From Lactobacillus kullabergensis (GTDB lineage: Bacteria; Bacillota; Bacilli; Lactobacillales; Lactobacillaceae), in assembly GCF_000967195.1 (NCBI RefSeq), contig NZ_KQ033871.1:1237828-1301827 (forward strand): 64,000 bases of DNA, read 5' to 3'. Made by a program: the position numbers and the translations under genes. Shown here piece by piece: positions 17,393-25,610 of the stretch; position 1 is the first letter of the stretch, and the number at the start of each line of letters is the position of its first letter. The notes under the pieces are model-generated. The model searched no databases, had not been told where the DNA came from, and saw only the letters and a list, made by a program, of their open reading frames with translations.

Positions 17393-18207
17393 TTTATATA
17401 CATCTCCTTATAGTTAAAACCAGGAACTTGGCCGAACCACTTTTTAATTAAGCGATTGTATTCTCCACTCTTTTGAATTTTATCAATCGCTCGATTTATA
17501 GCTCTATGAAAAGGTTCTTGATTTTTATTTACTGCGATACCATAAGGTTCTTTAGTATAAGTTCCTCCAGTTACTTCAAGGCTCCCGGGACTCTGTGCGG
17601 CTAAACCATATAAAATACCATTATCACTAGTCAAAGCATCACCTTGATGCGATTTCAAAGCTGATACAGCCTGACCATAGTCCTGCATTGCGACAACTTT
17701 AGCTCTGGGCGCAACTTTCTTTACTGCCTCAACAGAGTTGTCTCCAACAATACCAATTACAGTTTTGCCATTAAGATCACTTGGCTTTTTAATTTTTGAT
17801 CCTTTAGGGACAAGAAATGATTTACCAGCCTGAAAATACGATTTGGAAAAACTAATTACTTGTGCTCTTTCAGGAGTAATTGTCAGAGTGGCAATTACCG
17901 CATCAACGTTACCATTTTTCAATAAAGGTATCCTCGACTGTGAAGTGGCAAGCGTAAAGCGAGCCTGCCCTTTAGGACCTAAAATTTCTCTGGTAATGGC
18001 TTTGGCCATATCAATATCAAAGCCCTTTTCTTTATCATCTCTAATATCGATTAGACTAAAAAGTTTTTTGTCACCTTCAACTGCCCAAGTAATGGTATTG
18101 GACGAGCGCACATTTTTCAAAGCTGACTGGTCAGTGACACTATTGCCACAACCAGATAAAAGGAACATTCCCAAAAATAGCGAGATTGAGCAAATTAATT
18201 TTTTCAT
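17389..18207 (-). CDS. Amino acid ABC transporter substrate-binding lipoprotein
   Basis: This 272-residue SBP family 3 protein has a lipoprotein signal with lipobox LSGC (C20), which would anchor it outside the membrane. Ligand-binding features include GFDIDMAKAI, the LTITPERAQVISFSKSYF stretch and a C-terminal GEYNRLIKKWFG. The overall look is that of glutamate/aspartate or glutamine binders (GluB, PEB1, GlnH). Substrate is inferred, not proven. It lies 14 bp after the ATPase gene. Confidence 0.92.
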   Translation of the reverse strand: MKKLICSISLFLGMFLLSGCGNSVTDQSALKNVRSSNTITWAVEGDKKLFSLIDIRDDKEKGFDIDMAKAITREILGPKGQARFTLATSQSRIPLLKNGNVDAVIATLTITPERAQVISFSKSYFQAGKSFLVPKGSKIKKPSDLNGKTVIGIVGDNSVEAVKKVAPRAKVVAMQDYGQAVSALKSHQGDALTSDNGILYGLAAQSPGSLEVTGGTYTKEPYGIAVNKNQEPFHRAINRAIDKIQKSGEYNRLIKKWFGQVPGFNYKEMYIK

Positions 18208-18221
18208 GATATTGCCCCCTC

Positions 18222-18959
18222 TTAATGCGCTATTATTTTGCTTAAAAATTGCTGCGCCCGTTCTGTTTTCGGCTGTTTAAAGAAGGAAGAACTGTCATCA
18301 TCTTCAACAATTTGACCCTGATCCATAAAGATAACACGGTTAGCTACTTCCTTAGCAAAGCCCATTTCGTGGGTCACGATCAAAGAGGTCATATCGCTAG
18401 ACGAAGTAATCTTTTTAATTACTTGTAAAACTTCATCAATCATCTCCGGATCAAGCGCTGAAGTTGGTTCATCAAAAAGCAGTAATTTGGGATGCATCGC
18501 TAAAGATCGAGCAATCGCCACGCGCTGTTTTTGACCACCAGATATTTGGGCTGGCATATTTTGGGCTTTATCAGCCACTCCAACCATATCAAGTAAATGC
18601 ATTGCCTGCTTTTTATTTTCAGCTTCAGGCATATGACTGACAATTCGTGGTGCCAGCATCACATTTTCCAAAACATTTTTGTTCTTATAAAGATTAAAGT
18701 GTTGGAAAACCATACCGACATCCTGACGCAACCTATTTGAATCAGTCTTAGGATTGGACAAATCCTGATTATTAACTATCAGCTTTCCACCCTGGATTGA
18801 CTCTAAGCGGTTTATTGTTCTAATAAGCGTACTTTTACCGGAACCGGAAGGTCCGATTAAAACAACAGTTTCGCCTTTATCGATTTGTAAATTAATACTA
18901 TGCAACGCGTGAAATTTGCCATAAAATTTCTGCACGTCATGAAATTCTACCATTGACAT
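18222..18959 (-). CDS. Polar amino acid ABC transporter ATP-binding protein
   Basis: This 245-residue ATPase energises import. Walker A is GPSGSGKST, the Q loop follows at GMVFQHFNLY, the signature is ISGGQKQRV and Walker B is LLLFDEPTSALD. It is the first gene of the four-gene operon. The length and sequence are typical of GlnQ/GluA. Confidence 0.96.
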   Translation of the reverse strand: MSMVEFHDVQKFYGKFHALHSINLQIDKGETVVLIGPSGSGKSTLIRTINRLESIQGGKLIVNNQDLSNPKTDSNRLRQDVGMVFQHFNLYKNKNVLENVMLAPRIVSHMPEAENKKQAMHLLDMVGVADKAQNMPAQISGGQKQRVAIARSLAMHPKLLLFDEPTSALDPEMIDEVLQVIKKITSSSDMTSLIVTHEMGFAKEVANRVIFMDQGQIVEDDDSSSFFKQPKTERAQQFLSKIIAH

Positions 18960-19018
18960 AATTATTGCTCCTTTTTAGCAGTCTTAATTTAACTATCTAA
19001 ACCAAGCTTTTTTAGCAA

Positions 19019-19034
19019 TTGATTAATTAATCAA
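19019..19034. repeat. 16-bp perfect palindrome upstream of the ABC operon
   Basis: TTGATTAATTAATCAA is a perfect palindrome about 60 bases before the ATPase start. A TTGACG box lies just upstream on the minus strand. The palindrome falls where a -10 region or operator would be. A role is inferred only. Confidence 0.5.
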
Positions 19035-19170
19035 AAGTGCATCCCGTCAACACTACATTTTGTTACTCGACGTGCAAATTTTAGCGGTTTTTTATATTTA
19101 TAAGGTCTAAGTTGTCAAATTATTCCTGCAATCTATTAAATTAAACTTATCTTTACTATCATTTACTCTA

Positions 19171-21105
19171 TTATTCTTCACGTGAATATGATTTAACATC
19201 CTGTTCAATTTCACGAATAAATTCATCAAAGCTCATGGCTACTTCTTCTTCAGTGCCGTAGCGACGAACATTAACTCCCTTGTCCTTTAATTCCTTGTCA
19301 CCTAAAACAAGAGTATATGGTACTTTTTGAGTTTGTGACTCACGAATCTTGTAACCTAATTTTTCATTACGTAAATCTGCTTCTGCTCTAAAGCCACGTT
19401 TATTAAGTTCGTCGCGAACTTTCTTAGCATAATCAGAATGAGCATCAAGATTAACCGGGATCACTTCTACTTGAACTGGAGCTAGCCATGTTGGAAAGGC
19501 GCCCTTGTATATCTCAATCAGGTAAGCAATGAAACGCTCCATAGTACCTACAATTCCGCGGTGAATCATAACTGGACGATGCTCTTCGCCATCTTGACCA
19601 ACGTAGGTTAAATTAAATCTTTCAGGCAGCATGAAGTCTAGTTGAATTGTGGACATTGTTTCATCTGCACCTAAAGCAGTCTTAGTTTGAATATCAAGTT
19701 TAGGACCGTAAAAGGCAGCTTCACCTTCAGCTTCAACATAGTCAAGTCCCATATCGTCCATAGCCTTTTTCAGCATTGACTGACTTCTTTCCCACATTTC
19801 ATCATTTGCAAAATACTTTTTAGTATTCTTTGGATCACGATAGGAAAGTCTGAAGTAGTAATCAGTGATGTCAAAGTCTTTGTAAACATCTAAAATTAGA
19901 GTCAAGATTTTTGAGAACTCACTTTGAACTTGATCTAAAGTCACAAATGTATGACCGTCATTTAAAGTCATTTCTCGTACACGTTGCAGTCCTGACAGAG
20001 CACCAGATTTTTCATATCTGTGCATCATGCCCAATTCGGCAATTCGAATTGGCAATTCACGGTATGAACGAATGTGATGCTTGTAAATTTGAATATGTGA
20101 AGGACAATTCATTGGTCGCAGTTCAAGCATTTCACCGTCACCCATATCCATTGGTGGGAACATGTCGTCACGATAGTGTGCCCAATGCCCAGAAGTCTTA
20201 TAAGCATCAACGTTCATTAAAACTGGAGTATAAACGTGTTGGTATCCGTCAGCGACTTCTTTATCAATGATATAGCGTTCAACTACACGGCGAATTGTGG
20301 CACCTTTTGGCATCCAGTAGGGCAATCCAGCACCAACTTTTGGATCAACAAAGAATAAATCAAGATCACGGCCAATTGTTCTATGATCACGTTCCTTAAT
20401 TTCTTCACGCCGTTTAATGTCCGCATCCAAATCTGCCTTTTTAAAGAATGCTGTACCAGAAATTCTTTGAAGCATAGGATTAGAGGATTGCCCTTTCCAG
20501 TAGGCACCGGCAACAGATAACAATTTAAATTGCTTAATTTTACCGGTGTTTGGTAACAATGCGCTAAAACCAAAATCGACAAAATTGCCTAACTTATGAA
20601 CTTGTACTTGGTCATTTTTTTCAGCTTTAAGCATTTCACTCTTATAAGGATCATCCTTAAAAAGATCAGAAAGCTCGTCTTTAGACATTAAGTTGGATTC
20701 AATCTTTTCTCCTGCTTTAATTGCTTTTTTGATTGCTTTTTCCAAGTCTGGTAATTCATTGACTTTTATTTGATTTTCTTTATCAGTATCAACGTAAAAG
20801 CCCTCATCGTCAGATCCATGTTCACCAAAATGAATTTCAGGATAAGCTTTCTTGGCCACGGCTTCAAGAACAAATACAACGGTATCACGCAAAATTGTTA
20901 GACCCTCTTTATCTCTGTCGGTTATAATTGCAACTTCCGCATTTTTGTTCAACTTATAGTCTAAAGCAACAATTTGACCATCTACTTTTGCACCAAGAGC
21001 AGCTTTACCTAAAGATGTACCAATGCCATGTGCTAAATCAGAAATTGAAACAGCTTCAGTAAAATCTTTTTTTGAGCCGTCAGGCAAAGTAATCGAAAAA
21101 CTCAT
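19171..21105 (-). CDS. thrS: Threonine-tRNA ligase
   Basis: This class II synthetase charges tRNA-Thr. The 644 residues show an N-terminal TGS domain, the SAD editing domain ([15 protein letters not shown]), the catalytic core with motif 2 ([20 protein letters not shown], partly shown) and motif 3 ([11 protein letters not shown]), and the C-terminal anticodon-binding domain ([15 protein letters not shown]). I start at ATG 21105, which has GGAGG at the right distance; the TTG four codons upstream overlaps that site. A T-box precedes it. Confidence 0.97.
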   Translation of the reverse strand: MSFSITLPDGSKKDFTEAVSISDLAHGIGTSLGKAALGAKVDGQIVALDYKLNKNAEVAIITDRDKEGLTILRDTVVFVLEAVAKKAYPEIHFGEHGSDDEGFYVDTDKENQIKVNELPDLEKAIKKAIKAGEKIESNLMSKDELSDLFKDDPYKSEMLKAEKNDQVQVHKLGNFVDFGFSALLPNTGKIKQFKLLSVAGAYWKGQSSNPMLQRISGTAFFKKADLDADIKRREEIKERDHRTIGRDLDLFFVDPKVGAGLPYWMPKGATIRRVVERYIIDKEVADGYQHVYTPVLMNVDAYKTSGHWAHYRDDMFPPMDMGDGEMLELRPMNCPSHIQIYKHHIRSYRELPIRIAELGMMHRYEKSGALSGLQRVREMTLNDGHTFVTLDQVQSEFSKILTLILDVYKDFDITDYYFRLSYRDPKNTKKYFANDEMWERSQSMLKKAMDDMGLDYVEAEGEAAFYGPKLDIQTKTALGADETMSTIQLDFMLPERFNLTYVGQDGEEHRPVMIHRGIVGTMERFIAYLIEIYKGAFPTWLAPVQVEVIPVNLDAHSDYAKKVRDELNKRGFRAEADLRNEKLGYKIRESQTQKVPYTLVLGDKELKDKGVNVRRYGTEEEVAMSFDEFIREIEQDVKSYSREE

Positions 21106-21129
21106 TATTTCCTCCAAAATTTTTATAAT

Positions 21130-21345
21130 AAAAAATCCCAGTGCAATTAAGCACTGGGACGTTAATTAACGTGGTTCCACCCAAAATTTAGTTCAAGAAA
21201 ATGAACTATCTCGTTATAGATTGTTAACGGAATCTAACCCATTATCAAAATTTAGGTATGAATGATTGGATTGCAAACGCTGATGAAAGCTTCCAGAATA
21301 CCGCTTTTCTCTCTGAGTTGCATTGCAACATGTTCATTCATTGGT
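21130..21345 (-). promoter_or_regulatory. T-box riboswitch upstream of thrS
   Basis: The minus-strand leader contains the T-box bulge variant GGGTGGAACCACG (21170-21182), then a terminator hairpin CCCAGTGC/GCACTGGG with T tract (21131-21158). The stem I CAGAGAG motif is visible near 21310 and stem I is closed by ATGAATGA/TCATTCAT. I could not place a Thr codon (ACN) in the expected specifier position by eye. Confidence 0.88.
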
Positions 21346-21422
21346 GTTAATTATAACCCAATAATTTTTTAATGCAAGTATATTTTCATTAAAAAATAAA
21401 ATTATTCTGCATCTTTTATAAC

Positions 21423-22322
21423 TTAGTGACGCCGATTAGGTCCAGATATTACTATTTCCGCTGCTAAAGAATGTATTCTTTCCATTATTCTAGCAGCCTT
21501 TACTGGTTCAATTGCATTTTTAGTTTCCTTAAAATGATCCTCCAAATCATCCATGGCAAAATTGGACGAGAAAAAGGTTGGCAAAATATTGTCCATTCGA
21601 GCCTGTAAAATTACTGCCAAGACCTCGTCTCGCGACCATTGACTTAAATTTTCCGCACCGATATCATCCAATATTAACAAGTCAGAATTAGCAATTTTTT
21701 GTACTTCACTTTGTAAACTATTGTCATTAAAATGACTGGACAAACTGGCAATGAATGTTGGAACGTGCAGAAAAACAACATATTTTTCCATTGCAGCTAC
21801 CTGATTTGCCAATCCTGCTAAAATATGCGTTTTACCAATACCAAAATTACCGGATAAATAAAGACCCTTTTGGTGAATATCTTGTGAATACCGATATAAA
21901 AAGCGCTGAATAGCAGTCATTACTTCTGCTCTTTCTGGTGTCATTTCAATTTTACTTAAACGTACATCATGTAATCCCTCTGGTAAATTAATTAAACGCA
22001 AGTGCTTTTTGATATTAATTTCCTGATCATGAATCAGTTTACTGTCTTCAGGAACAAATTTAAGACTAATGGCATTTTTATTCATTATCAAATCTGGATA
22101 ATATCCTTTGGTCACAGGATCTTTTTTATGTTGGCTGAGATAAAATTCAAAAAGACTGGGAAGGCTTTTATCAATTATACTGTCATTAAGTTGTGCTCGG
22201 TGCTGATTGATAAATTGTTGCACTTTGGGCTCAGCCAAAACTTTTTGCTTAATTTTAGCGGTACTCTCGTCTTCTACTTTAGCTGTTTGTCCTTTAACCA
22301 TAAATTTTTTAATGGGTTGCAT
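21423..22322 (-). CDS. dnaI: Primosomal protein DnaI (helicase loader)
   Basis: DnaI is the AAA+ ATPase that loads the replicative helicase DnaC at oriC and restart sites. The 299-residue product has an N-terminal helicase-binding domain, Walker A GNFGIGKT (158-165), Walker B LLILDDIG and a C-terminal arginine-rich end. It follows dnaB by 10 bp, the usual pair in Firmicutes. Confidence 0.95.
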   Translation of the reverse strand: MQPIKKFMVKGQTAKVEDESTAKIKQKVLAEPKVQQFINQHRAQLNDSIIDKSLPSLFEFYLSQHKKDPVTKGYYPDLIMNKNAISLKFVPEDSKLIHDQEINIKKHLRLINLPEGLHDVRLSKIEMTPERAEVMTAIQRFLYRYSQDIHQKGLYLSGNFGIGKTHILAGLANQVAAMEKYVVFLHVPTFIASLSSHFNDNSLQSEVQKIANSDLLILDDIGAENLSQWSRDEVLAVILQARMDNILPTFFSSNFAMDDLEDHFKETKNAIEPVKAARIMERIHSLAAEIVISGPNRRH

Positions 22323-22332
22323 TTTACTTCAC

Positions 22333-23697
22333 CTACTTCATGCCGTTTTTATCTTCAAAATTCTTGAAAAATTCTTTTAGCTCCGCACTTGAGACATCAG
22401 ATTTTACTTTTGGCTTTTGCTTGTTCCAATCAGTGCCCTTTTCAACCGTTTTTCTGGGAACAAATCTGTTATAGCGCTTGCTCTGCCTTTGTTCTTGGGT
22501 CTTTTTTCTCTTTTCCATGTAATCTAAGGCCTGAGCACCAGTTTTAATTCCATGTTGCAGCCAATCATGCAAAATTTTGTTTGCTAATCGAAAAGAAATG
22601 TTGGGACCGCTTTTTAAACAAGCATATGTCAGAATATTAAGTAATTCCGCTGATATTCCCTTGTCATTATATAGACTGTCTAACACTTGATATTCACTAG
22701 CGTCAACAAAATCATTTTTTTCAGTTTTTAAATGATATAAAAACTGCGCTGGAGTATCAGTCTGAGCTTTTTGCAATAATTTTTGTTCTTTTTGATTTAA
22801 TTGGCTATCACTTTTATTAAATTTTTCAGGTATTTTTGCCTTGTCTTGCAAATGCCTGCGAGTATCGCTTCCATGAATGCTGTTAGCAATAGTTTGCTTT
22901 ATTTCTCGCATATTTAAATGATAGTCACCATGCAAGCATGGTATTGCCTCATCGACAAATTCCTGTTCTGAAAGCCCATATATACGCATGACAGCTCGAA
23001 TAGCTTCTCTATTCTGATCAATTTCGCTGCCAGCAATTTGATAAATTTCAAATTGCTGTTTCATAAAATCCCAGTCAATATTATCTTGATCATTGACAGT
23101 AGCATAATCGCTCGCAGAATAATTATTCTCTCGAGCAGCTTCTTTGACCTCAATTGAAGGATCTATTGCTTCTTGATCGGATAAATGGAAAACATCCATA
23201 AAGGAAGCAGAAATATTGGGTGCTCCCTTGATGCCACTTAATTCGCTCCGGTTTTGTTTAGCCTCTCTTGCAAACTCGTGACTTAATTTATTAAAAGCAG
23301 TTATACCAACTTTTTCTTTTAATAAACTAGCTAAAAGAGCAGTTGAAAAAAATTCACTGCTTGCTGGAACATTTTTAATTTCGAAACACAAAACATGACC
23401 CATGATCTGGTTGTCAAGCAATCTCGTTTGAATCAGACCAACAGCTTCAAGCTTATGCAACGCACCAAATAATTTTTTTATATCACAATCTGTCTGTTCT
23501 TGAAGAGTATAAATTCCCTTAGCATCAGAAAGCATTGCCTGTGCATTATAATCTTCATTCAAACTTAAATAGAGTGCTAAAGGAAGAGAGCCAATAAGAG
23601 GTTGATATAGTTTAATTAATATGCGCAAATCTTTTGGAAAAATATCCACCCTGTTGGTAATGAAAAAAGGCTGTTTGGGATTATTTGTCTCAAACAT
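22333..23697 (-). CDS. dnaB: Replication initiation and membrane attachment protein DnaB
   Basis: This 454-residue Firmicute DnaB (not the helicase) works with DnaD and DnaI in loading helicase. The N-terminal winged-helix/DDBH1 region and a DDBH2 domain (AILTYACLKSGPNISFRLANKILHDW, partly shown) are recognisable. The C-terminus is basic. Gene order nrdR-dnaB-dnaI supports the call. Confidence 0.92.
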   Translation of the reverse strand: MFETNNPKQPFFITNRVDIFPKDLRILIKLYQPLIGSLPLALYLSLNEDYNAQAMLSDAKGIYTLQEQTDCDIKKLFGALHKLEAVGLIQTRLLDNQIMGHVLCFEIKNVPASSEFFSTALLASLLKEKVGITAFNKLSHEFAREAKQNRSELSGIKGAPNISASFMDVFHLSDQEAIDPSIEVKEAARENNYSASDYATVNDQDNIDWDFMKQQFEIYQIAGSEIDQNREAIRAVMRIYGLSEQEFVDEAIPCLHGDYHLNMREIKQTIANSIHGSDTRRHLQDKAKIPEKFNKSDSQLNQKEQKLLQKAQTDTPAQFLYHLKTEKNDFVDASEYQVLDSLYNDKGISAELLNILTYACLKSGPNISFRLANKILHDWLQHGIKTGAQALDYMEKRKKTQEQRQSKRYNRFVPRKTVEKGTDWNKQKPKVKSDVSSAELKEFFKNFEDKNGMK

Positions 23698-23699
23698 AA

Positions 23700-24167
23700 T
23701 TAATTACCCTTTTCCCTTTTTGCAATCATATCTTCCATTGTTTTCATGAAGCTAGACATATCTTTAAATTCACGATAAATAGAAGCAAAACGAATATAAG
23801 CAACATCATCAATTGTTGCCAGCTCATCCATTACCAGTTGACCAATTTTTTTCGAAGAAATCTCGCTAACCCCCTGTTGTCTGACCTTGTTTTCTACATG
23901 ATCGACTAGTTCTTCAAATTGTGTACTTGATATCGGCCGTTTTTGACCAGCCGCCATCACACCATGTAAAATTTTTTTACGATTAAAAGGTTCGCGAGTA
24001 CCATCATTCTTAATCACTAGTAAAGGAGTAGTTTCAACTCGTTCAAATGTGGTAAAACGAAAGCCGCAGTTTTCGCATTCACGCCGACGTCTGATTGCGC
24101 GATTTTCATCACTGGGTCGTGAATCAATGACTTTTGAGGCATTTTTATGACAATTAGGACATTCCAT
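23700..24167 (-). CDS. nrdR: Transcriptional repressor NrdR
   Basis: NrdR represses ribonucleotide reductase genes when dATP is high. The 155 residues contain a zinc ribbon (C3, C6, C31, C34) and an ATP-cone domain (LVIKNDGTREPFNRKKIL). The family length is exact. It overlaps coaE by 14 bases and sits in the polA-mutM-coaE-nrdR-dnaB-dnaI run. Confidence 0.97.
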   Translation of the reverse strand: MECPNCHKNASKVIDSRPSDENRAIRRRRECENCGFRFTTFERVETTPLLVIKNDGTREPFNRKKILHGVMAAGQKRPISSTQFEELVDHVENKVRQQGVSEISSKKIGQLVMDELATIDDVAYIRFASIYREFKDMSSFMKTMEDMIAKREKGN

Positions 24168-24771
24168 ATAAGTCCTCCCCTTTTATGTTAAGAAGCAATT
24201 TTTCTAATTTCGATTTCAAATCTTGTTTTGTACCAGTATTATTAATTACAAAATCAGCCAATTTTTCTTTCTGGGACAAAGGCATTTGACTGCGAATACG
24301 CTTCAAGGCAGCACGCTCACTCAAATGATCCCTTAACATTAGCCTTTTCATTTGCAGTGATTCCGGTATTGCAATTAATAAGGTAAAATCGCAATATTTT
24401 TGACCATTTGATTCAAACAAAACTGGTGCATCCACAACAACCAAAGAATTTTTGTTCATGTTGTTTAGCGCAATTTTAGCTTGTATTTCTTGAAAAATCA
24501 ATGGATGGGTAATTCCATTTAAAGCTTCAAGTTGTTTTTTATCGTTAAAAACAATCTGTCCTAACTCTGAACGATTAATTGATCTATCTGACTTAAGAAT
24601 GCTTGTACCAAAATGTTTTAAAACCAGTTCATAGCCCTTTTCGTCCCTATTTAAAATATCGTGAGCAATTTGATCGCAGTCTATAACCGGTATTTGTTTA
24701 TCTCTAAAAAAAACATCTGCAGTACTTTTACCACTTGCTATCCCACCGGTTAAGCCTAAAATCTTTGTCAT
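24154..24771 (-). CDS. coaE: Dephospho-CoA kinase
   Basis: CoaE performs the last step of coenzyme A synthesis, phosphorylating the 3' hydroxyl of dephospho-CoA. The 205-residue protein has the P-loop GLTGGIASGKST, the conserved IDCDQIAHDIL, and VVVDAPVLFES. Its start overlaps the mutM stop in an ATGA arrangement. Confidence 0.97.
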   Translation of the reverse strand: MTKILGLTGGIASGKSTADVFFRDKQIPVIDCDQIAHDILNRDEKGYELVLKHFGTSILKSDRSINRSELGQIVFNDKKQLEALNGITHPLIFQEIQAKIALNNMNKNSLVVVDAPVLFESNGQKYCDFTLLIAIPESLQMKRLMLRDHLSERAALKRIRSQMPLSQKEKLADFVINNTGTKQDLKSKLEKLLLNIKGEDLYGMS

Positions 24772-25598
24772 TTATAAATCACCTGACACTTAGGGCAAAA
24801 AGTAGTTCCTCGTCCATTTACCTTAATTTTCTCAAGAGGTGTGCCACAACGCACACAAGGCTCGCCTTTATGTCCATATACTTGCAACATTTTTTGAAAA
24901 CCTCCTGTCTTCCCGTTCGCATCCAGATAGGTATGAACTGTAGTACCTCTTTCAGCAATTGCCAATTCTATTAACGAATTAATATTGTCGTGCAATTGCG
25001 CTATCTTTTCTGCTGGAATGGTATTGGCTTGACTTAACGGGTGAATTTTTGTTTCCCACAAAACCTCGTCAACGTAGATATTGCCCAAACCTGCAACAAT
25101 AGATTGGTCAAGGAGTGTGTTTTTAATATTTTTCTTTTTACGCGCTAAACCATTTTGTAGATACGAAACGGTAAAAGCTGCTGAATTAGGTTCAACACCT
25201 AATTTGCCAATACCAGTTTTTTCCCTTTCAGTCCCCGTCTTAATCAGCTGCATTCGGCCAAACTTACGCACATCATTATAGCGCAATGCTGAATTATCTT
25301 TAAAAACAATTTGCACGTGGTCGTGTTTGTCCTTTTTAGTATTTATTTTGACTAAACGATATTTACCTTCCATGCGTAAATGAGACACTATTGTTAAATT
25401 GTCACTGAGACGAATAAGCAAATATTTAGCGTAACGATCTATATTTTCTATCTTTTTTCCAGTTAGCTGTTTTGCAAATTCTTTAGCATCTCCGGTGATA
25501 ATCTTGGGGTACCATACAGTTACTTCTTTTATTGTTTTTCCTTTGATAAGAGGAAGAAGTGTTCGCCTAACAGTTTCAACTTCCGGCATTTCAGGCAT
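24768..25598 (-). CDS. mutM: Formamidopyrimidine-DNA glycosylase
   Basis: MutM (Fpg) removes 8-oxoguanine and formamidopyrimidines. The 276-residue protein has the catalytic N-terminus MPEMPEVETVRR (P2, E3; the fourth residue is Met where Leu is more common), the helix-two-turn-helix with LGNIYVDEVLW, and a C-terminal zinc finger (CVRCGT and CPKC). Standard length. It lies 12 bp after polA. Confidence 0.97.
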   Translation of the reverse strand: MPEMPEVETVRRTLLPLIKGKTIKEVTVWYPKIITGDAKEFAKQLTGKKIENIDRYAKYLLIRLSDNLTIVSHLRMEGKYRLVKINTKKDKHDHVQIVFKDNSALRYNDVRKFGRMQLIKTGTEREKTGIGKLGVEPNSAAFTVSYLQNGLARKKKNIKNTLLDQSIVAGLGNIYVDEVLWETKIHPLSQANTIPAEKIAQLHDNINSLIELAIAERGTTVHTYLDANGKTGGFQKMLQVYGHKGEPCVRCGTPLEKIKVNGRGTTFCPKCQVIYK

Positions 25599-25610
25599 TA
25601 AAATTACTCC

